Positions 44,596 through 55,442 of a stretch of DNA of 64,000 bases are shown in pieces. Source of the DNA: Legionella sp. (GTDB lineage Bacteria > Pseudomonadota > Gammaproteobacteria > Legionellales > Legionellaceae); contig JARLJR010000091.1 of the NCBI GenBank assembly GCA_031291095.1, positions 62,001-126,000 of the forward strand, in the 5' to 3' direction. Numbering within the stretch: the first letter of the stretch is position 1; each line of letters begins with the position of its first letter. Under the pieces are notes generated by a model. That model was not told the origin of the DNA and ran no database searches. It saw nothing but the letters and a program-made list of their open reading frames with translations. Made by a program: the position numbers and the translations under genes.

Positions 44596-44654
44596 TGCCA
44601 TTAAGTTAAGAAAAAACGTCACTCTGTTCGGGATGACCTCTTAACTTAATGGCA
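44596..44654. repeat. Short element with 15-bp terminal inverted repeats
   Basis: TGCCATTAAGTTAAG (44596-44610) and its exact inverse (44640-44654) enclose 29 bp that contain ACGTCACTCTGTTCGGGATGACCT, i.e. a member of the GTCATCC family. A single copy of the terminal sequence lies at 37968-37982. Confidence 0.65.
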
Positions 44655-44662
44655 AGGGCCCT

Positions 44663-45922
44663 CTACCGAATACCATTAGCCCTACAAATATACCGTTCAA
44701 TATCCTGATTCACCCCATTGATCACATCCTGCTCATCCCTATCCGGCTGAATCAAATCATACAACTCGGCACGTACAGTCTCCTCATTCCACTGATTAAA
44801 ACTACGCGATACTGCCTCTTTAAGGGTACTGCCCTCTTTACTAACAAACAAAGCGCATAATGCCTTGATTTTTTCTGCATTAGGTTGCTCAACACTCTTT
44901 AAAATAGAACGATAAAAACGAGCACGGCTTAGTTCTACCGGACTATGATAACGTGGGCTAAAGCAACCATTATGGAAAAACTGAACTCCGGGATTTTTAT
45001 GGTCTTCAAGATAAGTTTCTATACCTCGAATCGCCCTCTGCAATACACTGGGTAAATTTCTTTGATTAATTTCAAGCACGGATAAATTAAAACGCTGTAC
45101 TTTTTCCATATAAGCAGCAAACATTAACGGTGAATCAGTACCGGATTGGGCTGAGTATGCGGAATCATCAAATTGATATTTATTGCCCTCAAACTCGATT
45201 TCACCACTTTTAGCCAAGCGCCCTTGATCAATAACCAATTGTCGGTGCGGTACCACAAGTCGAGGAATAACTTGTTGTACCATTATTTTTTCATTAACCA
45301 AATGGGTAATAGGCATATATTCCGGCTTAAAAACATCGCGTATACGAATCACTTCCAGCGTATCGGCCATATTCACCAAGTGCCTTAAAAAATCGATTTT
45401 AGGGTGAATATGCTGGTATTTGCGTTGAAATTCTTTAGGGTCATCTTTATGACGAATAGTATCCGCAATTAGCGTCGCTAAATCAGCACGAATATTCATT
45501 TGAATTATATAATTACGGCAATTATCAGCGCTTTTCGCATCCCATAAATCAATACCATCCCCTTCTCGCCCTGAATCATGTAATAAAACCGCAATACGAA
45601 TTAAATCCAATAAATAATCCTGACCAATTCGGAAGGTTTGCGCAATCTCATCTAAAGCAGTCGTATACCCCTCAACATATTGAATATAAATCTCATCAAT
45701 CTGGCTAATCAGCTCTGCCGCAGCAAGCACATGCAGCAAGCCATGAGATGAACGAATACGAAATAAATATCGTTTATCGTCTGAAATCAATTCTCTTAAA
45801 GGCTGTGGAAGCGGAATTTGCAAACGTTTGAAATTAACAACCGACATGGGTTTGGAGTAGAAATAATAATTAATTCCCTCGATTAACTCATTCTCGTTTT
45901 GAATTTCGCTAAAAATTGGCAT
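44663..45922 (-). CDS. SidE-type phosphodiesterase-domain protein (DupA/DupB-like), candidate effector
   Basis: 419 residues from ATG at 45920-45922, chosen for GGGGGA upstream; ATG at 45938-45940 has none. A helical HD-like core contains RIRSSHGLLHVLAAAE, VLLHDSGREGDGIDLWDAKSADN, DTIRHKDDP and LVNMADTLEVIRIRD. These match, from memory, the pattern of the SidE-family PDE domain: two His near the start, H-D-S-(A/G)-R-E with the catalytic Glu, a later His, then M-A-D-x-x-E. In L. pneumophila this domain cleaves ADP-ribosylated ubiquitin, and free-standing DupA and DupB remove phosphoribosyl-ubiquitin from host proteins. There is no ADP-ribosyltransferase domain here. Assignment of activity is inference; a search against SidE PDE would decide. 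Soluble, no signal peptide. Confidence 0.65.
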   Translation of the reverse strand: MPIFSEIQNENELIEGINYYFYSKPMSVVNFKRLQIPLPQPLRELISDDKRYLFRIRSSHGLLHVLAAAELISQIDEIYIQYVEGYTTALDEIAQTFRIGQDYLLDLIRIAVLLHDSGREGDGIDLWDAKSADNCRNYIIQMNIRADLATLIADTIRHKDDPKEFQRKYQHIHPKIDFLRHLVNMADTLEVIRIRDVFKPEYMPITHLVNEKIMVQQVIPRLVVPHRQLVIDQGRLAKSGEIEFEGNKYQFDDSAYSAQSGTDSPLMFAAYMEKVQRFNLSVLEINQRNLPSVLQRAIRGIETYLEDHKNPGVQFFHNGCFSPRYHSPVELSRARFYRSILKSVEQPNAEKIKALCALFVSKEGSTLKEAVSRSFNQWNEETVRAELYDLIQPDRDEQDVINGVNQDIERYICRANGIR

Positions 45923-46056
45923 TTTTCCCCCAACAGCCATTAATTATTAAGATACGCATAATAATTGTAGTCGCAGTTGGGGCGTACGGAAAGATAAAAA
46001 ACATGGATGAGGTACAGTCACGCACCCGCATTACTGCGCTAATACAGCTACGAAAA

Positions 46057-47637
46057 CTAATGTTCCCTAGTCGCTTGGAATTTAATTTTCGGATAGCGCT
46101 CTTCAGCCATAGTTAAATTAACGCGCGTTGGTGCAAGATACATTAGTGCATCACCGCCATCTAAAGCCAAATAATCATAAGCCTTAGTGCGAAACTCAGC
46201 CATCGCCTTATCATCTTCAGCATAAACCCAACGTGCGCAAGAGATACTAGCGGCTTCATAGACGCAATCCACTTTATATTCATGCTTTAAGCGATGTGCA
46301 ACTACATCAAACTGCAATACCCCTACAGCCCCTAAAATCAATTGGTTACTGTTTAAAGGTCTAAATACCTGAGTTGCCCCTTCCTCGGACAACTCAATTA
46401 ATCCTTTTAATAAGGCCTTGCTCTTCAAGGGGTCGCGCAAACGAACTAAACGAAATAATTCCGGAGCAAAATTCGGAATACCTGTGAACTTTAATTGTTC
46501 TCCTTGAGTAAAGGTATCACCAATGCGAATTGTACCGTGGTTGTGTAGGCCAATAATGTCGCCAGCTAGAGCCATCTCGGTGTGAGAGCGATCGCCTGCC
46601 ATAAAGGTTAAGGCATTAGAAATCTGCACTTCCTTGCCAATACGTAAGTGAGATAACTTCATCCCCTTTTTGTAGGTTCCTGAACAGACTCTTAAAAAGG
46701 CAATTCGGTCGCGATGCTTCGGATCCATATTCGCTTGGATTTTAAATACAAAGCCAGAAAAAGGTTCTTCATCAGCAGCAACCATTCGTTCATGGGTCGC
46801 TCGTGGTTGAGGGCCTGGGGCATAACTAACATAATCATCCAGGAGCTCTTTTATGCCAAAATTGTTGATTGCCGAACCGAAGTAGACTGGCGTCATTTTA
46901 CCGGCCAAATACTCTTCTAAATCAAATTCATGCGATGCGCCCTTAACAAGCTCAATTTCATCACGTAACTCTTGGGCACCATCGCCAAGTAGTTCATCCA
47001 ATTGAGGGTTATTCAATCCTTTGATTTGTAACGCATCTTGTTTTTGAGCGTTTTTACCTGGTTCATAAAGATAAACAATATCTTGATATCGGTGATAAAT
47101 GCCTTTAAAGCGCTTACCCATCCCAACTGGCCAGGTTACAGGAGCGCATTTAATGCCTAGAACAGATTCCACCTCATCCAGCAAATCAATGGGCTCACGA
47201 CCCTCACGGTCCAATTTATTAATGAAGGTCATAATTGGCGTATCGCGTAAACGACATACCTCCATTAATTTAACGGTTCTATCCTCAACCCCTTTAGCCA
47301 CGTCAATAACCATCAGGGCTGAATCCACCGCCGTTAGGGTACGATAAGTATCTTCCGAGAAATCTTCGTGTCCTGGAGTATCCAACAAGTTCATCACATG
47401 CTGGTTATGCACAAACTGCATCACCGAGGTTGTAATCGAAATTCCACGCTCTTTTTCCATTTCCATCCAATCGGAAGTAGCATGTCGATCCGCTTTACGG
47501 CCTTTAACTGTCCCCGCCATCTGAATAGCGCCTCCGAATAACAATAACTTTTCAGTCACGGTGGTTTTACCAGCATCGGGGTGAGAAATAATTGCAAAAG
47601 TACGTCGTGTATTGAACTCCTGATAAAAATCAGACAT
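46057..47637 (-). CDS. prfC: Peptide chain release factor 3 (RF3)
   Basis: 526 residues, the normal RF3 length. The GTPase domain shows [16 protein letters not shown] (G1), [16 protein letters not shown] (G3) and [11 protein letters not shown] (G4), followed by the typical RF3 domains II and III. RF3 is a GTPase that removes RF1/RF2 from the ribosome after peptide release. It ends close to the divergent-looking gap before the SidE-type gene. ATG at 47635-47637 with a fair ribosome site (GAGAGTTTC). Confidence 0.97.
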   Translation of the reverse strand: MSDFYQEFNTRRTFAIISHPDAGKTTVTEKLLLFGGAIQMAGTVKGRKADRHATSDWMEMEKERGISITTSVMQFVHNQHVMNLLDTPGHEDFSEDTYRTLTAVDSALMVIDVAKGVEDRTVKLMEVCRLRDTPIMTFINKLDREGREPIDLLDEVESVLGIKCAPVTWPVGMGKRFKGIYHRYQDIVYLYEPGKNAQKQDALQIKGLNNPQLDELLGDGAQELRDEIELVKGASHEFDLEEYLAGKMTPVYFGSAINNFGIKELLDDYVSYAPGPQPRATHERMVAADEEPFSGFVFKIQANMDPKHRDRIAFLRVCSGTYKKGMKLSHLRIGKEVQISNALTFMAGDRSHTEMALAGDIIGLHNHGTIRIGDTFTQGEQLKFTGIPNFAPELFRLVRLRDPLKSKALLKGLIELSEEGATQVFRPLNSNQLILGAVGVLQFDVVAHRLKHEYKVDCVYEAASISCARWVYAEDDKAMAEFRTKAYDYLALDGGDALMYLAPTRVNLTMAEERYPKIKFQATREH

Positions 47638-47783
47638 GAAACTCTCTACATAAAAAGTGTATTTAACATAGAGTGAATTTTAAGACATTCCCCATTAATT
47701 ACAAGGAAAATCCCCTCTCCTGGAAGCAGAAAGAGGGGTAAAGAAGGATTCGTGAAACTCTTTTTGCAAAAAGGCCCAAGGGC

Positions 47784-47900
47784 ACGTCATCCCGAACACA
47801 GCGAAGGCACGACTAAGACGTCATCCCGAACGTAGTGAGGGATCTCCGATGCGGGTACTGAGCCAGATACAGAAGATCCCTCACTACGTTCGAAATGACG
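47784..47900. repeat. Palindromic repeats (GTCATCCCGA family, two in tandem)
   Basis: One half-copy ACGTCATCCCGAACA is followed by a full element TCATCCCGAACGTAGTGAGG...CCTCACTACGTTCGAAATGA, with GGATCTCC / AGATCC inside. It fills most of the gap between prfC and the S8 protease gene. Confidence 0.75.
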
Positions 47901-47902
47901 TT

Positions 47903-49579
47903 TTACAAATAACAGCCTACGCCATCATAACCAACGATTTGGCAAGACGTGTAAGCAGTTTGATCTAGACGATAACTAACAGAACCATATGACGCAATTA
48001 TACTGCCATCTTTATGCTGTACAAGCTGTGGTTTTTGGTAGTTTATTAGTGGTTCACATCCTGCATGAACCTGTACCCAAACCGCATCCCCATCCTGAAT
48101 ACGTTTTGCACCTGCCGATAAATCATTTTTACCACAATCTTGAGCTGCTAACTGCTTTATTTTGGGTGAAGTAAAGAGCACATCATAGGAGGCGATTGCT
48201 GCCTTCACTGCATTTTCAGCATCTAAAATTCCATGCCCACAAGGTTTTTTGCCCACACACGATTTATTAGGATCTGCACTCACACCAAAACCATGAGTAG
48301 TAGTAAATAGAATTTGTTCTATTTGCTCTGGACTTAAAATTTTATCGCTCGCAGAGAAAATTAATCCCGTAACCCCAGCCACATGTGGTGTTGCCATGCT
48401 GGTACCTTGATAATAATCAAATCCTGAACCATTGTAGCCACCGCCTGGATTTACTGTAGATAAAATACCACCCCATAAACCATAACGCTTATCGCCACCA
48501 GGTGCTGCCAGAGTAATTCCTGGGCCATAGTTTGAGAAATAAGAGCGCAATCCTTCAGGACCGGTGGAGGCAACTTTAACTACCCCATTACAGACTGCAG
48601 GAGCGTTATAATGTTCCCAACGATTATCATTTCCTGCCGCAGCAATAAGTACAGCCCCTTGATTTCGTGCAAAAAAGACAGCTTCTTGTAGTGCTTGGTC
48701 GCAAAAATCGATTTCATCCTTAGGACCTCTATCAACCCCAAAACTCATATTAAGTACTTTAGCAGGATGAATATTGTTGGGAATTCCAGGAACCTCGCCG
48801 CCAACAGACCAATAAATTGCATTCACTACCGCACTTTCATAAAACATGCCTGAGGCCGCAGGAATTTTTAATGGTAAAATTTTTAGATCTTCCCCCATAC
48901 CACTCATCACATTGCCATATCCTGCAATCGTCCCGGCAACATGAGTTCCATGAAATGACTTGGTTTCATCGTTTAAATTATTATTGTTTGCAGCAAAATT
49001 CCATCCCCAAACCTTGCCTTCACTGTCTTTGACCAAGTTATTGATTAAACTCTCATGTAAGGTAATTCCGGTATCCAATACGGCAACCACTATTGGCTTT
49101 TTTGCTAATCCAGTCGTATAAGCCCATGCACCATCTCGCGAGCCAGGCTTCGACTCCAGCATCACACCTGCAGGGCGATCAAACTCATCCCATTGGCTTT
49201 CATGGGTTAGTAAATCAACCAAATTATAAGTTTTTGGATCAGGAACTGGCGTAAAATGGCCTATTCGGTCTTTTACCGCGTAGAGCACTTCTGGATTTTT
49301 ACGAAGGCGCTCAAGAACAAGGGTGGTAGGATCTGTTTTTTCTTGAGAGAGACTTACTGGGACATCCAATATTAATGAGTACGCTCCGTTAGCCATGGGC
49401 TTAAGTTCTTTAACGGGTAACTGTGCAAATTGAGTAATTTGTGATTTTAATGACGTTGTATTTTTTATTTGTTGTTTGTATTTAATAATAATGTGAATGC
49501 CGTTTTGATTAGGAAAAGCGAAAGCCCCTTGAGCCATGAATAAAAGCCCTAAACCGATAATCCCTGCTTTAGTGTGCAT
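47903..49579 (-). CDS. Secreted S8 (subtilisin-type) serine protease
   Basis: 558 residues. Signal peptide MHTKAGIIGLGLLFMAQGAFA, then a propeptide of about 90 residues. Catalytic residues in subtilisin order: Asp169 (VAVLDTGIT), His210 (HGTHVAGTI), Asn317 (AAAGNDNR, oxyanion) and Ser394 (GTSMATPHVAG). After residue 450 comes a smaller C-terminal region with several cysteines (CVGKKPCGHG, DCGKND, GCEPL, SCQIVGYDGVGC), consistent with disulfides in an extracellular enzyme. Probably exported by Sec and type II secretion. The homologous cysteine-rich proteases of aquatic gammaproteobacteria have this layout. Monocistronic. Confidence 0.93.
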   Translation of the reverse strand: MHTKAGIIGLGLLFMAQGAFAFPNQNGIHIIIKYKQQIKNTTSLKSQITQFAQLPVKELKPMANGAYSLILDVPVSLSQEKTDPTTLVLERLRKNPEVLYAVKDRIGHFTPVPDPKTYNLVDLLTHESQWDEFDRPAGVMLESKPGSRDGAWAYTTGLAKKPIVVAVLDTGITLHESLINNLVKDSEGKVWGWNFAANNNNLNDETKSFHGTHVAGTIAGYGNVMSGMGEDLKILPLKIPAASGMFYESAVVNAIYWSVGGEVPGIPNNIHPAKVLNMSFGVDRGPKDEIDFCDQALQEAVFFARNQGAVLIAAAGNDNRWEHYNAPAVCNGVVKVASTGPEGLRSYFSNYGPGITLAAPGGDKRYGLWGGILSTVNPGGGYNGSGFDYYQGTSMATPHVAGVTGLIFSASDKILSPEQIEQILFTTTHGFGVSADPNKSCVGKKPCGHGILDAENAVKAAIASYDVLFTSPKIKQLAAQDCGKNDLSAGAKRIQDGDAVWVQVHAGCEPLINYQKPQLVQHKDGSIIASYGSVSYRLDQTAYTSCQIVGYDGVGCYL

Positions 49580-49668
49580 ACCCCAATCTCCTTATAAAAT
49601 GGATAAAGCGCAACTCAGTATGCAATAAGATAAATCGCAAAACAAGAATAGGGCTTGTACTTGTATGT

Positions 49669-50262
49669 TTATGGTTCAAAAGAAGAACCATCTGGATCAT
49701 TCTTTAGTTCGTCTTGTGATGATTTTATACTGTGGAACTCGGTTTTAAAACGCTGATTGCTAGACATCGGGGTTACTTGCATTCGTTCCAATACCTGATA
49801 CAAATCTTTAGTGATTGTTGTTATTTCTGTTTCATTTTGGGTTTGCGCGACAACTTGCCGTATGTCGATGAGATATTTGTTCATGTTCACGTCATTTTTA
49901 GCGCTTTTCTCGATGTCATGCAGAAATTTTTCGCATATTTTTTTTGCTTGATCAATTACGTTATTACTCACGATCTTATTTAAAATAGACTCTATGCTTA
50001 CTAAAATTTCATCAAGCTCTGTTTCGTTTCGTGCGGCATTAATTTGTTCATAGGTCTCTTGAACCAATTTATTAACCGATTGGTTATTGTAAGAAAAATT
50101 AAGCACAACTAACTCATCAATATATTCTTGACAGTGTTCTTTCGCCCGGCTTAAATCATCTAAAGCTTTAAGTCTTTGCAGATAGTCCAGCCCCTCTCTC
50201 ACCGAATTGTATTTCGTGGAATTGATTTTATCATTTAAAAAATGATCCTTTTTTAGAGACAT
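49669..50262 (-). CDS. Coiled-coil unknown protein, 197 aa, possible effector
   Basis: Not recognised. Almost wholly helical with heptad-like stretches (VREGLDYLQRLKALDDLSRAKEHCQEYIDEL; KKICEKFLHDIEKS). Soluble, no signal peptide. The C-terminus is Ser/Asp/Glu-rich (SIKSSQDELKNDPDGSSFEP), as in Dot/Icm substrates, but that alone is weak evidence. ATG at 50260-50262 has only a weak ribosome site. It is a single gene between the protease gene and ahcY. Confidence 0.6.
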   Translation of the reverse strand: MSLKKDHFLNDKINSTKYNSVREGLDYLQRLKALDDLSRAKEHCQEYIDELVVLNFSYNNQSVNKLVQETYEQINAARNETELDEILVSIESILNKIVSNNVIDQAKKICEKFLHDIEKSAKNDVNMNKYLIDIRQVVAQTQNETEITTITKDLYQVLERMQVTPMSSNQRFKTEFHSIKSSQDELKNDPDGSSFEP

Positions 50263-50350
50263 AGGCGTTAACTCATAATTTAGTTGCCCTGATTTAAGTT
50301 TAGTCTCAATGTTTTATTTTACAACCTGGGCCTTGTTCTAATTTAAAAGG

Positions 50351-50381
50351 TGTAGGCTGGGCTTTTTCAGCCCAGCCTACA
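50351..50381. terminator. Strong hairpin terminator
   Basis: 13-bp perfect stem TGTAGGCTGGGCT / AGCCCAGCCTACA with a TTTTC loop, immediately after the ahcY stop (minus strand). Ends the carA-metK-ahcY unit. Confidence 0.85.
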
Positions 50382-50399
50382 TGCTGATTTGGAGGCTTT

Positions 50400-51689
50400 T
50401 TAATAACGATAATGTTCAGGCTTATAGGGTCCTTTAACGTCAAGACCCAAATACTGCGCTTGCTCTTGAGTCAATTTCGTTAATTTCGCACCGATACGTC
50501 CCAAATGCAAACGCGCTACTTTTTCATCTAAAACTTTAGGTAAAACATAAACCTGTCTTTCGTAGTTCACCGCATGTTGGAATAATTCAATTTGAGCCAG
50601 AACCTGGTTAGTAAAGGATGCCGACATTACAAAACTTGGGTGGCCGGTTGCGCAACCTAAATTAACTAAACGTCCTTCGGCCAATAGAATAATACGTTTA
50701 CCGTCAGGGAAAATAACATGGTCGACCTGAGGTTTAATATTCTCCCATTGATACTGTTTTAAACTGTGAACATCAATTTCAGAATCAAAATGACCAATGT
50801 TGCATAAAATGGCTTGATTACGCATACGCTTCATATGTTCATGAGTCACTACATGGTAGTTACCAGTTGCCGTCACTACAATGTCTACTTGCTCAGCCAC
50901 ATCATCTAAAGTGACAACTCGATACCCTTCCATTGCTGCTTGTAAGGCACAAATAGGATCAATTTCAGCGATAAAGACAGTTGCACCTTGCCCACGTAGA
51001 GCTTGAGCGCAGCCTTTACCTACATCACCGTAGCCCAAAATCAAAGCAATTTTACCAGCAATCATCACATCGGTTGCACGCTTTAATCCATCCAATAATG
51101 ATTCACGACAGCCATAAAGGTTATCAAATTTAGATTTGGTAACTGCGTCGTTTACATTAATCGCAGGCATTTTTAAATCGCCTTTTTTTGCCATTTCATA
51201 AAGACGAGCAACCCCAGTAGTCGTTTCTTCAGAAACTCCTTTGATTCCGTCCAAAAGCTCGGGATGTTTTTCATGAATGATCTGCGTTAAATCACCGCCA
51301 TCATCTAAAAGTAAATTAGGAGTCCAATTATCAGGACCTCTTAACGTTTGTTCTACACACCACCAATACTCTTCCTCAGTTTCACCTTTCCAGGCAAAAA
51401 CTGGAATTCCTTCCGCAGCAATTGCTGCAGCCGCATGATCTTGAGTAGAAAAAATATTACATGAAGACCAACGAACTTCTGCGCCCAAGGCTACCAACGT
51501 TTCAATCAAAACAGCCGTTTGAATGGTCATGTGCAAGCAGCCTGCAATACGAGCACCTTTTAAAGGCTTCGCTGCACCAAACTCTTGACGTAAAGCCATC
51601 AACCCAGGCATTTCCGTTTCTGCAATTGCAATTTCTTTACGTCCCCAAGACGCTAAGGACATATCTGCTACTTTATAATCCTGATTCAT
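50400..51689 (-). CDS. ahcY: Adenosylhomocysteinase
   Basis: 429 residues, the short form without the ~40-residue insert of many eukaryotic and alphaproteobacterial enzymes. Seen: the N-terminal [20 protein letters not shown], the NAD fingerprint [17 protein letters not shown], the LPPKV-type ending [17 protein letters not shown] and the C-terminal lysine/tyrosine tail KPEHYRY. It breaks S-adenosylhomocysteine to adenosine and homocysteine, keeping methylation going. It lies 23 bp after metK, the enzyme that makes SAM, so the two are probably one operon. Confidence 0.97.
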   Translation of the reverse strand: MNQDYKVADMSLASWGRKEIAIAETEMPGLMALRQEFGAAKPLKGARIAGCLHMTIQTAVLIETLVALGAEVRWSSCNIFSTQDHAAAAIAAEGIPVFAWKGETEEEYWWCVEQTLRGPDNWTPNLLLDDGGDLTQIIHEKHPELLDGIKGVSEETTTGVARLYEMAKKGDLKMPAINVNDAVTKSKFDNLYGCRESLLDGLKRATDVMIAGKIALILGYGDVGKGCAQALRGQGATVFIAEIDPICALQAAMEGYRVVTLDDVAEQVDIVVTATGNYHVVTHEHMKRMRNQAILCNIGHFDSEIDVHSLKQYQWENIKPQVDHVIFPDGKRIILLAEGRLVNLGCATGHPSFVMSASFTNQVLAQIELFQHAVNYERQVYVLPKVLDEKVARLHLGRIGAKLTKLTQEQAQYLGLDVKGPYKPEHYRY

Positions 51690-51712
51690 AGTTACCTTCC
51701 ATAGTTATCTCA

Positions 51713-52861
51713 TTATAATGCTTTCTGCAATTGAGCGACCTTATCTAAACGTTCCCAAGGAAATTGCTCACGTCCATAATGTCCGTAGGTTGCAGTTTCT
51801 CTATAAATTGGGCGTAATAAATTATGATGTTCAATAATGCCTTGAGGAGTTAAATCAAAATGAGCATGAATTAACTCAATAATTTCATTATTGGCTAAAC
51901 GACCGGTACCAAAAGTTTCCACAAAAATAGAGGTAGGTTCTGCAACCCCAATAGCATAAGAAACCTGGATTTCACACTTATCAGCTAAACCTGCAGCCAC
52001 AATATTTTTAGCTACGTGACGCGCAGCATAAGCAGCAGAGCGATCGACTTTTGAAGGATCTTTACCAGAGAAACATCCGCCCCCATGTCTGGCAGTACCA
52101 CCATAAGTATCAACAATGATTTTACGTCCAGTTAAACCGCAATCCCCTAATGGACCACCAATAACAAAACGGCCTGTGGGATTAATAAAGTAACGCGTCT
52201 TATCGGTTAACCACTCTGCAGGCAGGGTCGTTTTAATAATTTCTTCACGTACCGCTTCCACTAAATCTTGATGGCTCACTTCTTCAGAATGTTGTGTTGA
52301 AAATACTACGGTATCCACTTCAACCGGCATACCATGCTCATAGCGTAAGGTCACCTGACTTTTAGCATCCGGACGTAACCAAGATAAATCACCTGATTTT
52401 CGTAATTGAGCCTGTTTTTCCATCAGACGATGGGCATAAGCAATTGGTGCGGGCATATAAACATCAGTTTCACGGCTAGCATAGCCAAACATAATACCTT
52501 GGTCACCTGCTCCCTGAAGTTTGGTTGTTGTATTATCGACACCTTGAGCGATATCTGGTGATTGTTTACCAATTGCAGACAGTACCGCACAAGACTCCCA
52601 GTCAAAACCCATTTGGGAGCTATTATATCCAATATCCTTAACTACATTTCGCGTTACAGCCTCAACATCAACCCAAGCCTTAGTGGTAATTTCCCCACCA
52701 ACTAGAACCATTCCTGTTTTAACAAAAACCTCACAAGCTACACGGGCCTTAGGGTCTTGTTCAAGAATAGCATCTAAGATCGCATCAGAAATCTGATCTG
52801 CTATCTTATCCGGATGTCCTTCAGAAACCGATTCGGAAGTGAAGACAAAGCTTTCATTCAT
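51713..52861 (-). CDS. metK: S-adenosylmethionine synthetase
   Basis: 382 residues. Conserved [13 protein letters not shown] start, [12 protein letters not shown] and [28 protein letters not shown]. The P-loop reads GGGCFSGKD, where E. coli has GGGAFSGKD; the Ala-to-Cys change is beside the phosphate-binding loop and is unlikely to stop activity. Makes SAM from ATP and methionine. ATG follows AAAGAGGATTTACA. It begins 20 bp after the carA stop, so is probably cotranscribed with carA and ahcY. No SAM riboswitch fits the short gap. Confidence 0.97.
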   Translation of the reverse strand: MNESFVFTSESVSEGHPDKIADQISDAILDAILEQDPKARVACEVFVKTGMVLVGGEITTKAWVDVEAVTRNVVKDIGYNSSQMGFDWESCAVLSAIGKQSPDIAQGVDNTTTKLQGAGDQGIMFGYASRETDVYMPAPIAYAHRLMEKQAQLRKSGDLSWLRPDAKSQVTLRYEHGMPVEVDTVVFSTQHSEEVSHQDLVEAVREEIIKTTLPAEWLTDKTRYFINPTGRFVIGGPLGDCGLTGRKIIVDTYGGTARHGGGCFSGKDPSKVDRSAAYAARHVAKNIVAAGLADKCEIQVSYAIGVAEPTSIFVETFGTGRLANNEIIELIHAHFDLTPQGIIEHHNLLRPIYRETATYGHYGREQFPWERLDKVAQLQKAL

Positions 52862-52881
52862 TGTAAATCCTCTTTAAGGGG

Positions 52882-54000
52882 TTACCCCATTAATTTAATA
52901 AATTCATTAAATATTACTTCTATATCATGTGGTCCTGGGCTTGCTTCAGGATGCCCTTGGAAACCGAGTGCGGGCTTTTCTTTATGACGAATACCTTGCA
53001 AGGTTCCATCAAACAAAGAACGATGAGTCACTGCCAAACATTCGGGGAGACTGTTTTCATCCACCGTGAATCCATGATTTTGGCTGGTAATGAATACGCG
53101 TTGGCTACCCTCTGTTTCAATAACTGGATGATTCGCCCCATGATGACCAAATTTCATTTTTTTGGTTACACCGCCACAAGCTAAAGCTAAAATTTGGAAG
53201 CCAAGGCAAATGCCAAATACAGGAATACCCTGTTTTAAAAATTCTTGGGTTGCTTTAATTGCATAGCCACAAGCTTGTGGGTCCCCAGGACCATTCGATA
53301 AAAATATGCCATCGGGTTCCATTGCCAATACTTCTTCAGCCGAGGTTTGCGCTGGAACAATAGTTAAATGACATCCTTTATCATATAAAATGCGTAAAAT
53401 ATTGTGCTTCACACCAAAATCGTAAGCAACCACGTGAAATTGCTGCGGGCGAGAATCGTGCCCCCATTCTCCTTGTCCCTGATGCCAACGTTCTGTAGTT
53501 TTTCGAGAAACTTCCAAAGCCAAATCCATACCTTGCAACCCTGCAAATGATTTTGCTTTAGCCAAAGCCTGTTCGGGATTACCTACATCAGTACTAATAC
53601 AAGCACCTATTGCGCCATGCTCACGCAACCTTAAGGTTAAATCGCGCGTATCAATTTCAGCGATAGCAACCACACCGTGCTTCTTAAGCCATTCACCAAG
53701 AGATTGTTCTGCACGATAATTACTGTGGGTGATGGAGTAATTCCTCATTACTAAACCAGCTGCCCAAACGCTATTAGACTCCATATCCTCATAAGTGCAA
53801 CCAGTATTGCCCACATGAGCGGAAGTCAGGGTAATAATCTGGCGAGCATAGGAAGGGTCACTAAGCATTTCCTGATAGCCAGTTAAGGAGGTATTAAAAA
53901 CCAGTTCACCAACACAGTCGCCACTAGCACCTACAGAAATACCTTCATATACCGTTCCATCGGCTAACACTAAAATTGCTGGTTGATTCATCATGGGCAC
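52882..54000 (-). CDS. carA: Carbamoyl-phosphate synthase small subunit
   Basis: 372 residues. N-terminal domain with LADGTVYEG, then the class I glutamine amidotransferase: [15 protein letters not shown] (catalytic Cys) and the [10 protein letters not shown] His/Glu pair. Supplies ammonia for carbamoyl phosphate (pyrimidines and arginine). carB is not adjacent in this window, which is unusual: carA is normally followed by carB. Here it leads metK and ahcY. An imperfect hairpin precedes it (54026-54059). Confidence 0.96.
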   Translation of the reverse strand: MPMMNQPAILVLADGTVYEGISVGASGDCVGELVFNTSLTGYQEMLSDPSYARQIITLTSAHVGNTGCTYEDMESNSVWAAGLVMRNYSITHSNYRAEQSLGEWLKKHGVVAIAEIDTRDLTLRLREHGAIGACISTDVGNPEQALAKAKSFAGLQGMDLALEVSRKTTERWHQGQGEWGHDSRPQQFHVVAYDFGVKHNILRILYDKGCHLTIVPAQTSAEEVLAMEPDGIFLSNGPGDPQACGYAIKATQEFLKQGIPVFGICLGFQILALACGGVTKKMKFGHHGANHPVIETEGSQRVFITSQNHGFTVDENSLPECLAVTHRSLFDGTLQGIRHKEKPALGFQGHPEASPGPHDIEVIFNEFIKLMG

Positions 54001-54025
54001 ACTCTATGTTGTGTGTAATTCACTC

Positions 54026-54059
54026 AGCATAGCTTGAATCCTAAATCAAACTATGCTGA
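54026..54059. terminator. Hairpin between dnaJ and carA
   Basis: TCAGCATAG-x-TTGA / TCAA-x-CTATGCTGA, a stem with one bulge, between the dnaJ stop and carA start. No long T-run follows, so it could also be a control structure for carA. Confidence 0.5.
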
Positions 54060-54119
54060 AGCACAAAAATGTGCATAAATTACACATAAAAATAAATGCG
54101 CCATTGTAACTTAATTAGC

Positions 54120-55259
54120 TTAAAATTTCATGTCTTCAAAAAACTTTTTCACTCCCGCAAACCATGAGCTGGTACGCGGAGAATGGTTTGCCTTAGCATT
54201 TTCTAAAGATTCTTGTAATTGAGTTAATAAGTCCCTCTGCTCGCGAGAAAGATTCACAGGAGTTTCAACAACGACTTTACACAATAAATCACCCTGACCA
54301 TGTCCTCGCACCGACTTCATTCCTTTACTTCTTAAACGAAACACTTTGCCAGTTTGAGTTTCCTCAGGAATCTTTAGTGTAACTCGGCCTTCAAGAGTAG
54401 GAACTTCAATAGAACCCCCTAATGCTGCCGTGATAAAACTAATGGGTACCTCACAATGCAAATCATTATCTTGGCGTTCGAAAATTGTATGTTTTTTAAC
54501 ATTAATCTGCACGTACAGATCACCAGGTCCGCCACCGTATATTCCGGCCTCACCCTCACCAGTCAAGCGTACCCGATCACCGTTATCAACACCTGCAGGA
54601 ATTTTAACCGTTAATTTCTTACTTTCACGAATACGGCCTTGCCCATGACAACTTGTACATGGGTCGGTAACTACTCTACCCTCTCCATGGCAACTTGGGC
54701 AGGTTTGTTGAATTGAGAAGAAGCCTTGCTGAATTCGAACTTGTCCCATGCCATTACAGGTTTCACAAGTTTTTGGTTGAGTACCTGGTTTGGCTCCAGA
54801 ACCATCACAGGTGTTACACGCCCCTTGTCTGGGGACAGTGATCTCAACATCTTTGCCTGTAGCCGCTTCTTCCAGTGTTAAGGTGATATTAAATTGTAAG
54901 TCCGCGCCACGTTGGCCACGTGATTGACGCCCTGCGCCACGGCCACCAGAAAAAATGTTTTCAAAAATATCTTCGAAGACATCGCCAAAACCACCAAAAC
55001 CACCACCACCGAAGCCACCGCCCCCACGTGATGGATCAACTCCAGCATGACCAAATTGATCATAAGCCGCACGTTTTTGTTGATCGGAGAGGATGCTGTA
55101 AGCATTTTGAATTTCTTTGAACTTTTCTTCTGCGGAGGAATCATCGGGATTGCGATCTGGATGGTACTTCATCGCCAGCTTGCGATATGCTTTTTTAATT
55201 TCTGCATCACTCGCCGTTCGACTTACTTCTAAAAGCTCATAATAATCCCGCTGTTCCAT
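54120..55259 (-). CDS. dnaJ: Chaperone DnaJ
   Basis: 379 residues. J domain with YHPDRNPDD (HPD), Gly/Phe region [13 protein letters not shown], then the zinc domain with four CxxCxGxG motifs ([32 protein letters not shown]) and the C-terminal substrate-binding domain. It delivers unfolded clients to DnaK and stimulates its ATPase. It lies 278 bp after dnaK, beyond two dnaK terminator hairpins and a palindromic repeat, so it may need its own promoter, which I could not find. Confidence 0.97.
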   Translation of the reverse strand: MEQRDYYELLEVSRTASDAEIKKAYRKLAMKYHPDRNPDDSSAEEKFKEIQNAYSILSDQQKRAAYDQFGHAGVDPSRGGGGFGGGGFGGFGDVFEDIFENIFSGGRGAGRQSRGQRGADLQFNITLTLEEAATGKDVEITVPRQGACNTCDGSGAKPGTQPKTCETCNGMGQVRIQQGFFSIQQTCPSCHGEGRVVTDPCTSCHGQGRIRESKKLTVKIPAGVDNGDRVRLTGEGEAGIYGGGPGDLYVQINVKKHTIFERQDNDLHCEVPISFITAALGGSIEVPTLEGRVTLKIPEETQTGKVFRLRSKGMKSVRGHGQGDLLCKVVVETPVNLSREQRDLLTQLQESLENAKANHSPRTSSWFAGVKKFFEDMKF

Positions 55260-55361
55260 AACTACTCACATATATAGATAAAATTAGTTTTTAATACCGT
55301 CTTGTAAAACGCAGTTTGGCCGAATGCTTCTGCCGATAAGCTAAGGAGATCACACGTCACC

Positions 55362-55390
55362 GAATGCCCGCGGTCAAGCCACGGGAATTC
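55362..55390. repeat. Palindromic repeat (GAATT-CCGCGG family)
   Basis: GAATGCCCGCGG, 5-nt loop, CCACGGGAATTC between dnaK and dnaJ. Imperfect but recognisably of the same family as 5338 and 35222. Confidence 0.6.
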
Positions 55391-55442
55391 GTAAAAAGAG
55401 ACCTATTCTAAAACTTCATGGCAAAAAACCGATAGCACCAAC

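Noticed and set aside
52862-52881. SAM or SAH riboswitch ahead of metK/ahcY
   Set aside because: The gaps (20 and 23 bp) are too short to hold one.
54878-55232. Open frames on both strands over the Gly-rich part of dnaJ
   Set aside because: Caused by the biased GGT/GGC codons of the dnaJ Gly/Phe region; dnaJ itself is unambiguous.
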